Origin: Candidatus Sodaliphilus fimicaballi
GTDB lineage: Bacteria; Bacteroidota; Bacteroidia; Bacteroidales; Muribaculaceae
Length of the DNA: 12,928 bases
Direction of reading: 5' to 3'
Assembly: GCA_018065165.1 (NCBI GenBank)
Contig: JAGHTV010000157.1
Location: forward strand, 1 to 12,928
The position numbers and the translations under genes were made by a program. The notes below the pieces were generated by a model. It did not search any database, was not told where the DNA came from, and saw nothing but the letters and a program-made list of their open reading frames with translations. Shown here piece by piece: positions 1 through 6,736 of the stretch; position 1 is the first letter of the stretch, and each line of letters opens with the position of its first letter.

Positions 1-63
1 ATTACTAATACTTGAAAACTATAATTGCCGTATATACGCATAAATGCAGAACGCATTCACACG

Positions 64-105
64 TGCACTCGTCACCGTTATCGCAACGCCGCGATTGCGA
101 GTGCA
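64..105 (-). repeat. Inverted repeat (possible 5' leader hairpin)
   Basis: The arms TGCACTCG (64-71) and CGAGTGCA (98-105) are perfect 8-base complements around a 26-base interior, which itself has a short CAA/TTG pairing. The element lies directly at and downstream of the putative leftward promoter at 104-134, so most of it would fall in the leader of a transcript leaving the window. Function is unknown; it could be an operator or a leader structure. Confidence 0.35.
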
Positions 106-134
106 AAGTAAAGAATTTTTCTGTTAATAAAAAA
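104..134 (-). promoter_or_regulatory. Putative leftward promoter for a gene beyond the left edge
   Basis: On the minus strand TTACTTTG (111-104) matches the Bacteroidetes -7 consensus TAnnTTTG with one mismatch. It is preceded, after 19 bases, by TTTT (134-131) where TTTG is expected. It lies beyond the end of mutS and points out of the window, so its gene cannot be seen. The surrounding DNA is very AT-rich upstream and GC-rich downstream, as is common at strong promoters in this phylum. Transcription should start near 98-100. Confidence 0.45.
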
Positions 135-140
135 ATTCTT
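111..140. repeat. 10-bp AT-rich inverted repeat overlapping the left-edge promoter
   Basis: AAGAATTTTT (111-120) and AAAAATTCTT (131-140) are perfect reverse complements separated by 10 bases. The right arm covers the -33 position and the left arm abuts the -7 box of the putative leftward promoter. This geometry fits an operator for a dimeric regulator. An AT-rich UP-like element or chance in AT-rich DNA is also possible. Confidence 0.4.
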
Positions 141-162
141 AGTGTAAAATCTTGCTAAAAGA

Positions 163-184
163 GGTAAAAAATAGAATTTTTACC
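163..184 (-). terminator. Possible mutS terminator hairpin
   Basis: Fourteen bases after the mutS stop, GGTAAAAA (163-170) and TTTTTACC (177-184) form an 8-bp perfect stem with a 6-base loop. On the transcribed strand a T-rich stretch follows (CTCTTTT). The stem is AT-rich and the T-tract is interrupted, so termination would be weak, but the position at the end of the operon fits. Confidence 0.4.
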
Positions 185-197
185 CTTGATGCGGGTG

Positions 198-2816
198 TTA
201 CTCGTGCTTCCCTGTGAGTACTCCCTTGATGGAATTGAGTTTCATGAGGGCCTCGACGGGGGTGAGATTATTGATATCGGTAGTGAGTATCTCGTCGCGT
301 ATCTGCTCCAGCACTGGGTCGTCGAGCTGGAATATCGACAGCTGATAGCCGCTGCGTGTTGCGGCCACATCGGTCATGTCGCGTGTGAGTGTCTGTGCTC
401 CCTGTGCGTTGCTCTCGAGTTGCTCTAGTACCTGATTGGCACGGTTGACGATGTCGAGTGGCATGCCGGCGAGCTTGGCTACATGGATACCAAAGCTGTG
501 CTCGCTGCCGCCTTTCACTATCTTGCGCAGGAACACTACCTTGCCGTTCATCTCCTTGACGCTCACATTGTAGTTGACGATGCGCTTGAAGTTCTTCTCC
601 ATCTCGTTGAGCTCGTGGTAGTGTGTGGCAAAGAGGGTCTTGGCCTGGGCACGATGCTGGTGTATGTACTCGACGATCGACCACGCTATTGAGATGCCGT
701 CGTAGGTGCTGGTGCCGCGGCCCAGCTCGTCGAAGAGGATGAGGCTGCGCTGGCTCATGTTGTTGAGGATTGACGATGCCTCGGTCATCTCGACCATGAA
801 TGTAGACTCGCCCAGCGAGATGTTGTCGCTGGCACCCACGCGGGTGAATATCTTGTCGACGATGCCTATGCGTGCGGCCTGTGCGGGCACATAGCACCCC
901 ATTTGTGCCATTAGCACGATGAGGGCGGTCTGTCGCAGCAGGGCACTCTTACCGGCCATGTTGGGACCGGTGATGATCATGATTTGCTGGTCGTCGTTGC
1001 TCAGGTGCAGACTGTTGGGCACATATACCTCGCCTGGGGGCAGCTGACGCTCGATGACGGGGTGTCGGCCCTCGGTGATGTCTAGGTCGAGCGTGTCGTC
1101 GACCACGGGGCGGTTGTACTTGCCCTCGATGGCTGCATGGGTAAATGCGCACAGGCAGTCGAGCTGTGCTATGATGTTGCAGTTGACCTGTATTGCAGGT
1201 ATGTACTCGGTAACGGCCAGTACCAGGTCGTTGAAGAGTTGTGTCTCGATGAGGAGTATCTTCTCCTCGGCACCCAGTATTCGCTCCTCATAGTCTTTGA
1301 GCTCGGGGGTGATGTAGCGCTCGGCATTGACCAGCGTCTGCTTGCGTATCCACTCCTCGGGCACCTTGTCCTTGTGGGTGTTGCGCACCTCGATGTAGTA
1401 GCCAAACACGTTGTTGTAGGCTATCTTGAGGCTGGGTATGCCTGTGGCTTCGCTCAGGTTGCGCTGCATGGTCATGAGCATGTCCTTGCCGTTGTGCGAT
1501 ATGTTGCGCAGCTCGTCGAGTTCCTGGCTCACGCCGCGGTTGATTACATTGCCGCGGTTGACCATGTTGGGGGCATCGGGGTTGACCTCCTGCTCGATGC
1601 GTTGTGCTATGGTGGCGCAGGGGTTGAGCTGGTCGCCCAGGGTGTTGAGCACATTGCATGTGGCGTCAAGACACATGTGCTTGATGGGGACGATGGCTTG
1701 CAGGGCACACTTGAGCTGCACTAGCTCGCGTGGGGTGATGCGTGCTGTGGCGGCCTTGCTGGTGAGTCGCTCCACATCGCCCATAACCTCGAGCTGATGC
1801 TTGAGCAGTTCGCGAGCCTCGGGGTCGCGGAAGAAGTGCTCCACTACATCGAGGCGGCGGTTGATGGCCTTGACATCCTTGAGGGGGAAGAGTGTCCAGC
1901 GGTGCATGAGTCGCGCTCCCATAGGTGACAGGGTGCGGTCGATGACGCTGAGCAGCGACTTGCCGTCGTCGCTCATGGGCTGTACGAGCTCAAGGTTGCG
2001 CACGGTGAACTTGTCGAGTCGCACATAGCGCTCGGCCTCGATGCGCGACAGTGTGGTTATGTGCTTGACCTGTGTGTGCTGTGTGAGGTCCAGATAGTGC
2101 ATGATGGCTCCGGCGGCCACGATGGCGCTGTGCATGTGGTCGATGCCAAATCCCTTGAGGTTGCGTGTCTCAAAGTGCTTGAGCAGTCGGTCGTTGGCAG
2201 CCTCGGGGGTAAATACCCAGTCTTCCATCTCAAAGGTGAGGTAGTGACTGGTAAAGGCCTCGGCAAACCGCTGACGGCTGTTGCGGTCGATGAGCACCTC
2301 CTTGGGCATGAAGTTGCCCATGAGCTTGTCGATGTACTCGGCATTGCCCTCGGCAACCATAAACTCGCCGGTGCTGATGTCGAGCAGTGCCAGGCCCAAG
2401 ACCTTCTTGTCAAAGTTGACTGCCGCCAGGAAGTTGTTCTCCTTGCGGTCGAGTATGGTGCCGCCCACAACTACGCCAGGGGTCACCAGCTCGGTGATGC
2501 CGCGCTTGACGAGTTTCTTTGTGAGCTTGGGGTCCTCGAGTTGGTCACAAATGGCTACGCGCTTGCCTGCCCTAACGAGTTTGGGCAGATAGGTGTCGAG
2601 AGCGTGATGTGGGAAACCTGCCATCTCGGTGGCTGCTGCAGCGCCGTTGGAGCGTCGGGTGAGGGTGATGCCCAGTATCTCGGCAGCGGTTATGGCGTCT
2701 TGCAGGTAGGTCTCGTAGAAGTCGCCCACGCGAAACAGCAGCACAGCATCGGGGTGCTTTGCCTTCATTTCCATGAACTGCTTCATCATGGGAGTATTTA
2801 GTACATCTTTAGCCAT
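198..2816 (-). CDS. mutS: DNA mismatch repair protein MutS
   Basis: MutS binds mismatches and small loops in DNA and recruits MutL by ATP-driven clamp formation. At 872 residues it is full length for the family. The mismatch-wedge motif GDFYE lies at residues 31-35. Connector and lever/core domains span roughly 130-560. The ATPase follows: Walker A GPNMAGKS at 617-624, the LGEST segment at 668-672, Walker [11 protein letters not shown] at 692-701 and the FATHYHEL motif at 729-736. Near the C-terminus, QLSIF at 825-829 resembles the beta-clamp-binding pentapeptide QL[SD]LF. The ATG at 2816 gives the usual family N-terminus with TPMMKQF at 8-14. It lies 18 bases after folA, so it is probably co-transcribed with folA and thyA, and a weak hairpin follows its stop. 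No key residue is missing. The identification is firm. Confidence 0.98.
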   Translation of the reverse strand: MAKDVLNTPMMKQFMEMKAKHPDAVLLFRVGDFYETYLQDAITAAEILGITLTRRSNGAAAATEMAGFPHHALDTYLPKLVRAGKRVAICDQLEDPKLTKKLVKRGITELVTPGVVVGGTILDRKENNFLAAVNFDKKVLGLALLDISTGEFMVAEGNAEYIDKLMGNFMPKEVLIDRNSRQRFAEAFTSHYLTFEMEDWVFTPEAANDRLLKHFETRNLKGFGIDHMHSAIVAAGAIMHYLDLTQHTQVKHITTLSRIEAERYVRLDKFTVRNLELVQPMSDDGKSLLSVIDRTLSPMGARLMHRWTLFPLKDVKAINRRLDVVEHFFRDPEARELLKHQLEVMGDVERLTSKAATARITPRELVQLKCALQAIVPIKHMCLDATCNVLNTLGDQLNPCATIAQRIEQEVNPDAPNMVNRGNVINRGVSQELDELRNISHNGKDMLMTMQRNLSEATGIPSLKIAYNNVFGYYIEVRNTHKDKVPEEWIRKQTLVNAERYITPELKDYEERILGAEEKILLIETQLFNDLVLAVTEYIPAIQVNCNIIAQLDCLCAFTHAAIEGKYNRPVVDDTLDLDITEGRHPVIERQLPPGEVYVPNSLHLSNDDQQIMIITGPNMAGKSALLRQTALIVLMAQMGCYVPAQAARIGIVDKIFTRVGASDNISLGESTFMVEMTEASSILNNMSQRSLILFDELGRGTSTYDGISIAWSIVEYIHQHRAQAKTLFATHYHELNEMEKNFKRIVNYNVSVKEMNGKVVFLRKIVKGGSEHSFGIHVAKLAGMPLDIVNRANQVLEQLESNAQGAQTLTRDMTDVAATRSGYQLSIFQLDDPVLEQIRDEILTTDINNLTPVEALMKLNSIKGVLTGKHE

Positions 2817-2834
2817 GTGTAGTGTGTGATTGCT

Positions 2835-3347
2835 TTATTTGGGTTTACGCTCGAGCGTTAGCCATGTGTAGGGGTAGTGGTTACGCTCGTCGGGTTCGTG
2901 GGCCTCGCTCTCGACCTGGGGCCACTCGTCGGGATTGATGGTGGGGAAGTGTGCGTCGGCCTCATCAAAGGCGTGATGTATGCGTGTTAGGTAGAGCGTG
3001 TCCACCTGGTCGAAGGTGGCCTTGTACACTTGTGCTCCGCCTAATACAAACACATCGCCCGGCATTGTAGCCAGCTCTATGGCCTCGGGTATGCTGTGGG
3101 CCATGGTGACGCCCTCGGGTGCATAGAGGGGGTTGCGTGAGATGACGATGTTTTGTCGTCCTGGCAGCGGCCCCTTGGGGAACGACTCAAGGGTGTGACG
3201 GCCCATCACTATGGAGTGGCCCATGGTTATGTTCTTGAAGTGTTTCAAGTCGGCAGGCAGGTGGCACAGCAGTCCGCCCTTGTTGCCTATGGCGCCGTTG
3301 TCGTCAATCGCGACAATAGCACAGAGTTTGCGTCCGTCCTCAGTCAT
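2835..3347 (-). CDS. folA: Dihydrofolate reductase
   Basis: DHFR reduces dihydrofolate to tetrahydrofolate with NADPH and is the target of trimethoprim. The 170 residues are of normal length. PADLKHF holds the catalytic acid Asp33 (Asp27 in E. coli). The NADPH-binding MGRHTLES lies at 48-55, LPGRQNIVISR at 61-71, and VLGGAQVY forms the second nucleotide-binding loop. Unusually, the residue matching E. coli Trp22, before the LPADL segment, is Cys28 (LLCHLPADL). The ATG at 3347 leaves a slightly long N-terminus before the first strand (LCAIVAI). The stop is 18 bases before mutS, and thyA lies upstream beyond a repeat-filled 145-base gap. Pairing with thyA is functionally coherent, because ThyA produces the DHF that this enzyme recycles. 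Confidence 0.97.
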   Translation of the reverse strand: MTEDGRKLCAIVAIDDNGAIGNKGGLLCHLPADLKHFKNITMGHSIVMGRHTLESFPKGPLPGRQNIVISRNPLYAPEGVTMAHSIPEAIELATMPGDVFVLGGAQVYKATFDQVDTLYLTRIHHAFDEADAHFPTINPDEWPQVESEAHEPDERNHYPYTWLTLERKPK

Positions 3348-3373
3348 TTGTATTCTATTTTTAATTATAAGCT

Positions 3374-3445
3374 ATCTAGGTTATCTAGGCTCTCTAGGTT
3401 ATCTAGGCTGTCTAGGTTATCTAGGTTATCTAGGCTCTCTAGGCC
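3374..3445. repeat. 9-base tandem repeat array (8 units, CTAG-containing)
   Basis: Eight consecutive 9-base units follow the pattern (A/C/G)TCTAGG(T/C)(T/C), for example ATCTAGGTT, ATCTAGGCT, CTCTAGGTT and GTCTAGGTT. They are in perfect register with no indels. Each unit contains CTAG, a tetranucleotide normally scarce in bacterial genomes. The array fills half of the thyA-folA gap and would be transcribed in an operon mRNA. Such short-unit arrays change copy number by slippage. Confidence 0.9.
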
Positions 3446-3485
3446 CTTTAACCCCTTAACCTTTTAACCCCTTAACCTCTTACCC
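3446..3485. repeat. 8-base tandem repeat array (about 5 units), G-rich on the transcribed sense
   Basis: Directly abutting the 9-base array are CTTTAACC, CCTTAACC, TTTTAACC and CCTTAACC, then a degenerate TCTTACCC. On the minus (mRNA-sense) strand this reads as GGTTAA-type repeats with four G-runs of three or four (3486-3483, 3471-3468, 3455-3452, 3446-3444) separated by 11, 12 and 5 bases. A loose G-quadruplex is conceivable. No function is evident. Confidence 0.8.
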
Positions 3486-3492
3486 CTTTACA

Positions 3493-4287
3493 TTACACAC
3501 TCACTACGCCCTTGATGGCGGGGTGTGGGTCATAGCCCTCGAGTGTGAAGTCCTCGTAGGTAAAGTCGAGCAGGTCTTTAACCTCGGGGTTGAGCTTCAT
3601 CACTGGCAACTTGCGGGGCTCGCGTGTGAGCTGCAGTTGCACTTGCTCAAAGTGGTTGGTGTAGATGTGGGCGTCGCCAAAGGTGTGTACAAACTCACCC
3701 GGCTTGAGGCCTGTGACCTGTGCCACCATCATGAGCAGCAGGGCATAAGAGGCGATGTTGAAAGGTACGCCCAGGAAGAGGTCGGCACTACGCTGGTACA
3801 GTTGCAGGCTCAACTTGCCGTCGGCCACATAGAACTGGAACAGCGAGTGGCAGGGTGGCAGAGCCATACGGTTGACCTCGGCCACATTCCATGCGCTCAC
3901 AATGTGGCGGCGTGAGTTGGGGTTGTTCTTGATGTCCTCAACAACCTTGGCTATCTGGTCGATGGTACCGCCTTCATAGTCGGGCCATGAACGCCACTGG
4001 TGGCCATAGACGGGACCGAGCTCGCCGTTCTCATCGGCCCACTCGTTCCATATGCGCACGCCGTGCTCCTGCAGGTAGCGCACGTTGGTGTCGCCCTTGA
4101 GGAACCACAGCAGCTCGTAAATGATGGACTTGAGGTGCACCTTCTTGGTTGTGAGCAAGGGGAAGCCATCCTCGAGGTTGCATCGCAGTTGATAACCAAA
4201 CACGCTGCGTGTGCCGGTACCGGTGCGGTCGGCCTTGAGCGTGCCATGTTCCATCACATGTTGTATGAGGTCAAGATATTGTTTCAT
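3493..4287 (-). CDS. thyA: Thymidylate synthase
   Basis: ThyA methylates dUMP to dTMP using 5,10-methylene-THF, releasing DHF. The 264 residues equal the length of the E. coli enzyme, and the landmarks fall at the same positions. RTGTGT at 21-26 forms the phosphate loop, [20 protein letters not shown] at 80-99 the dUMP region, and [10 protein letters not shown] at 125-134 supplies the paired arginines. The catalytic Cys146 sits in PPCHSLFQF, and the DxHIYxNH-type segment DAHIYTNH follows. The ATG at 4287 is fixed by homology. It starts 17 bases after the upstream LRR-dockerin gene. A near-copy of its first 15 codons, with its leader, occurs at 5501-5550 as part of a duplication scar. The 3' side leads into tandem repeats before folA. 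Confidence 0.98.
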   Translation of the reverse strand: MKQYLDLIQHVMEHGTLKADRTGTGTRSVFGYQLRCNLEDGFPLLTTKKVHLKSIIYELLWFLKGDTNVRYLQEHGVRIWNEWADENGELGPVYGHQWRSWPDYEGGTIDQIAKVVEDIKNNPNSRRHIVSAWNVAEVNRMALPPCHSLFQFYVADGKLSLQLYQRSADLFLGVPFNIASYALLLMMVAQVTGLKPGEFVHTFGDAHIYTNHFEQVQLQLTREPRKLPVMKLNPEVKDLLDFTYEDFTLEGYDPHPAIKGVVSV

Positions 4288-4505
4288 GTTACAATAGAGA
4301 GAAATTAAAGACCTAAGATTTCGTTAATTATCTCGTTGAGGTCAGTGATATCAATAATTCCGTCGCGATTTACATCGTCCTTGTGGTGTGTTTGATTGTT
4401 AAGCTTAAGTATCGAATCGATGGTACGGTTAACATCGGCCACATCAGTCACCTTGTCGCCATTGGTATCGGTCAACGGGAAGGGAGAATAATCGTCGGTA
4501 ATTCC
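4244..4505. repeat. Long direct repeat, copy A (thyA start plus dockerin-coding end)
   Basis: This 262-base block covers the first codons of thyA, the intergenic leader and the dockerin-coding 3' end of the first LRR-dockerin gene. It matches 5502-5767 with six substitutions and one 4-base indel (TGAA absent here) by hand alignment. Identity drops sharply at the end, where the coding sequences leave the dockerin and enter the LRR part. It is one of two copies from a tandem duplication, and its high identity suggests later homogenisation. Confidence 0.92.
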
Positions 4506-5429
4506 AATAAAGTTGCCCCACACGCCTGACCTCTTATATGCTGTAACACATCCCTTGGGCACATACAGCTGTGCGTGTTGATATACATCGCGTTCAAAGT
4601 CGTCTGTTGGTTTGACGGGAGTTGTAGAGCGGCATTCCACATCGGTGATGCCGCTGCAACTGTAAAAACCCTGGAAACGGGTGAGCGTAGAGGGCAGTGA
4701 AACTACTTTCAATTCTTTACAGCCAGCAAAGGCGAAGCCCATCTCGGTGATACCCTCGGGAATATATATATATCGTAATCCTGACTTAGAAAAAGTGTTG
4801 TGATCTAATTTTTTGAGGGTTGTGGGGAGTGATACCTTCCTGAGTGAGGAACACCCGTTGAAAGCCATCTGGCCTATTGTCTCAAGATTGGGGGGTAAGT
4901 TTATATGTGTCAAAGCTTTGCATTCATTGAAAGCGTATTCTTCGATCTTAGTAATCGAGTTGGACAATGTTAGGCTCTTGAGCGACACACATCCGCTAAA
5001 GGCTCCATAACCCAGCGTTTTAACCGAGTTGGTCATTGTTATTTCTTCAAGCGATACACATTTTTCAAAACACTGGGCACCCATATAGTGTACGCCTTCA
5101 AGTAATGTCACCTTCTTGAGATTGGCACAGCCTTTGAATGAACTTGAAGTAACGCTAAATCCAGAACCATCAATAGTGGCGGTTTCCAGTTCGGTATTGT
5201 AGGCAAACCCATTACCGGTAATTGATGTCACCGAAAAGATCTTTCCGTTGTAAGTAATCTGGGCAGGGATAACAAGGTTCTTGATACCCGTCTCGCATCC
5301 TTTAACAGCCGCCTGCCCGGTCCCTGTAAATGCATCGTATATAACGCCGTTGATTGTTACAATTTCGGCATTCATCGCGCCCCACGACACGATGGCGCAA
5401 ACTATAAGCAATAATATTTTCTTTATCAT
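4305..5429 (-). CDS. Secreted BspA-type LRR protein with C-terminal dockerin repeats (copy 1)
   Basis: The start at 5429 gives 374 residues, equal to the paralogue downstream in coordinate; an in-frame ATG at 5441 adds four residues that do not align with it. Residues 1-21 are a signal peptide ([21 protein letters not shown], cut before Glu). Residues 70-290 hold LRR_5-type repeats of about 23 residues, pattern AF.gC.sL..l.LP..l..Ig. After an LYVPKG segment, residues 312-374 are a type I dockerin-like pair. Its two calcium loops are [12 protein letters not shown] (321-332) and [12 protein letters not shown] (352-363), with Asp or Asn at every expected ligand position. The family is surface or secreted and often involved in binding; the ligand is unknown. 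It precedes thyA by 17 bases. No cohesin partner is visible here. It is more AT-rich than its metabolic neighbours. Confidence 0.9.
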   Translation of the reverse strand: MIKKILLLIVCAIVSWGAMNAEIVTINGVIYDAFTGTGQAAVKGCETGIKNLVIPAQITYNGKIFSVTSITGNGFAYNTELETATIDGSGFSVTSSSFKGCANLKKVTLLEGVHYMGAQCFEKCVSLEEITMTNSVKTLGYGAFSGCVSLKSLTLSNSITKIEEYAFNECKALTHINLPPNLETIGQMAFNGCSSLRKVSLPTTLKKLDHNTFSKSGLRYIYIPEGITEMGFAFAGCKELKVVSLPSTLTRFQGFYSCSGITDVECRSTTPVKPTDDFERDVYQHAQLYVPKGCVTAYKRSGVWGNFIGITDDYSPFPLTDTNGDKVTDVADVNRTIDSILKLNNQTHHKDDVNRDGIIDITDLNEIINEILGL

Positions 5430-5450
5430 AGTTGTAATCATTAAAATTGT

Positions 5451-5499
5451 GATTATTTGATTGTCTCGGTGATTGCAGCAGGAACGGCGGCCTTGTGGG
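5451..5499 (-). repeat. Remnant of the peptidase gene 3' end
   Basis: These 49 bases match the end of the C1B peptidase gene (6735-6783) at 40 positions by hand alignment, including the stop codon. The translation HKAAVPAAITETIK corresponds to HRAAVPAAIAEKIK of the intact protein. It abuts the thyA remnant at about 5497-5503 and marks the breakpoint of a tandem duplication. Confidence 0.88.
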
Positions 5500-5545
5500 G
5501 ACCGTGTTCCTTCACATGTTGTATGAGGTCAAGATACTGTTTCAT
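5453..5545 (-). pseudogene. In-frame thyA-peptidase chimeric mini-ORF (duplication scar)
   Basis: This 30-codon ORF has an ATG and a stop. It begins [15 protein letters not shown], nearly the first 15 residues of ThyA ([15 protein letters not shown]). It ends HKAAVPAAITETIK, nearly the last 14 residues of the upstream C1B peptidase. The crossover falls in a shared Lys/Arg-Ala codon pair. It sits 21 bases after the LRR-dockerin copy 2 stop and 23 bases before copy 1, and keeps a thyA-like leader, so it may be translated. The parsimonious reading is a dead scar from a tandem duplication of peptidase end, LRR gene and thyA start. A functional peptide is not excluded, since the frame is open despite substitutions on both sides. 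Confidence 0.85.
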
Positions 5546-5767
5546 GTTACAATTGAAAGAGAGAAATTAAAGACCTAAGATTTCGTTAATTATCTCGTTG
5601 AGGTCAGTGATATCAATAATTCCGTCGCGATTTACATCGTCCCTGTGGTGTGTTTGATTGTTAAGCTTAAGTATCGAATCGATGGTACGGTTAACATCGG
5701 CTACATCAGTCACCTTGTCGCCATTGGTATCGGTCAACGGGAAGGGAGAATAATCGTCGATAATTCC
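5502..5767. repeat. Long direct repeat, copy B
   Basis: This is the partner of 4244-4505. It contains the thyA 5' remnant, its leader with an extra TGAA, and the dockerin-coding end of the second LRR-dockerin gene. The differences found are 4246/5504, 4253/5511, 4279/5537, 4381/5643, 4440/5702, 4498/5760 and the indel. Confidence 0.92.
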
Positions 5768-6691
5768 TGTAAATCTGCTCCATACGGCCCCATACTTGTA
5801 TGCTGCCAGTGATCCCTTGGGAACATAGACCTGTGTTTTAGTGAAAAGTTCATTCATAAATACTCCGGAATTAAGATCGGGAGGGGTTGTCCTGCGGCAT
5901 TCAATTTCATTAATACCGTTGCACAAATAGAACGTGCCAATCTTGTCAAGTGTTGTAGGGAAAGAAACGAGTCTCAGTTGTTTGCAGCCGTTGAAGGTGT
6001 CGCCCATTTTTTCCAAACCCTCAGGCAAATAGAGGGTGCGTAATCCTGAACTGGCAAAGGCCGTGCTGCCCAGTGTGCGCAATGTTGTGGGAAATGTTAC
6101 CTTGGTAAGTGCTGCGCATTTATTAAATGCATCCGGTTTAATCTCTTCAAGCTCCTCGGGAAGCACTAATTGAGACAATGATGTGCAATCTGCAAAAACC
6201 CTTTGATCGATTACTTTTAAAGATTTAGGAAGAACTGCTTTTTTGAGTGAAGTGCATTTTGAAAAAGCGTACATGCCTATTTCTGTTATAGAGTTGGGTA
6301 AAATGATTTCTTCCAGCGAACTACAGTTCAGGAAACAATTTTCTGGGAGTAGTGGTACGCCATCTTCAATCGTAACCTTTTTCAGGTTGGTACATCCATT
6401 GAAACATTTACTTCCAATGTATTTGACTGAGGAAGCAATGGTAAGCGATTCTAATGTCGTATTGTTCTCACAGCACCTTGAAGTGATATCAGTCACAGTG
6501 TAGTCTTTCCCGTTAAGTGCAATTACATTAGGGATCTCCATGTTCTTTACACCGGGTTCAATTCCAAGAACTATGGCGGTTCCACTTGCGTAAGTTCTAA
6601 AGTTAACGCCGTTGATTGTGACCTCGTCGGCAAGCATTGCGCTCCATGACATGATTGCGCAAGCAATGAGCAGTAAAGTTTTCTTAAGCAT
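5567..6691 (-). CDS. Secreted BspA-type LRR protein with C-terminal dockerin repeats (copy 2)
   Basis: This is the paralogue of the gene at 4305-5429, also 374 residues. Residues 1-21 are a signal peptide (MLKKTLLLIACAIMSWSAMLA), then DEVTING. LRR_5-type repeats run from about 70 to 290, with repeated AF..C.SL motifs such as YAFSKCTSLKK and DAFNKCAALTK. An ECRRTTPP and VYVPKG segment follows, then a dockerin pair at 312-374 with loops at 321-332 and 352-363. The last 63 residues differ from copy 1 only by Arg for Lys, whereas the LRR region keeps about half of its residues by eye. The stretch is a secreted, probably binding, protein of unknown ligand. It begins 45 bases after the peptidase stop, so the two are likely co-transcribed. 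The ATG at 6691 places the signal peptide correctly. Confidence 0.9.
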   Translation of the reverse strand: MLKKTLLLIACAIMSWSAMLADEVTINGVNFRTYASGTAIVLGIEPGVKNMEIPNVIALNGKDYTVTDITSRCCENNTTLESLTIASSVKYIGSKCFNGCTNLKKVTIEDGVPLLPENCFLNCSSLEEIILPNSITEIGMYAFSKCTSLKKAVLPKSLKVIDQRVFADCTSLSQLVLPEELEEIKPDAFNKCAALTKVTFPTTLRTLGSTAFASSGLRTLYLPEGLEKMGDTFNGCKQLRLVSFPTTLDKIGTFYLCNGINEIECRRTTPPDLNSGVFMNELFTKTQVYVPKGSLAAYKYGAVWSRFTGIIDDYSPFPLTDTNGDKVTDVADVNRTIDSILKLNNQTHHRDDVNRDGIIDITDLNEIINEILGL

Positions 6692-6736
6692 AGTTGTAAT
6701 AGTTTAGTCGTATATTTGTTATTATATATTTGTTGA

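Noticed and set aside
1137..1724. A 195-codon plus-strand open frame opposite mutS
   Set aside because: This is another antisense shadow, since the minus frame holds conserved MutS motifs throughout.
2061..2801. A 246-codon plus-strand open frame opposite mutS
   Set aside because: It is a shadow of the GC-rich mutS codons on the other strand, with no family resemblance.
3153..3467. Plus-strand frames reading as Leu-Ser-Arg or Tyr-Leu-Gly repeats
   Set aside because: These are translations of the 9-base array, with no start signal, and they overlap folA on the other strand.
3446..3485. Telomere-like GGTTAA repeats
   Set aside because: They are only superficially like telomere repeats; the array is short and internal to a gene cluster.
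4305..6691. LRR-dockerin pair as a transposon or insertion sequence
   Set aside because: No transposase, terminal inverted repeats or target-site duplications were seen, and the junction sequence explains the pair by tandem duplication.
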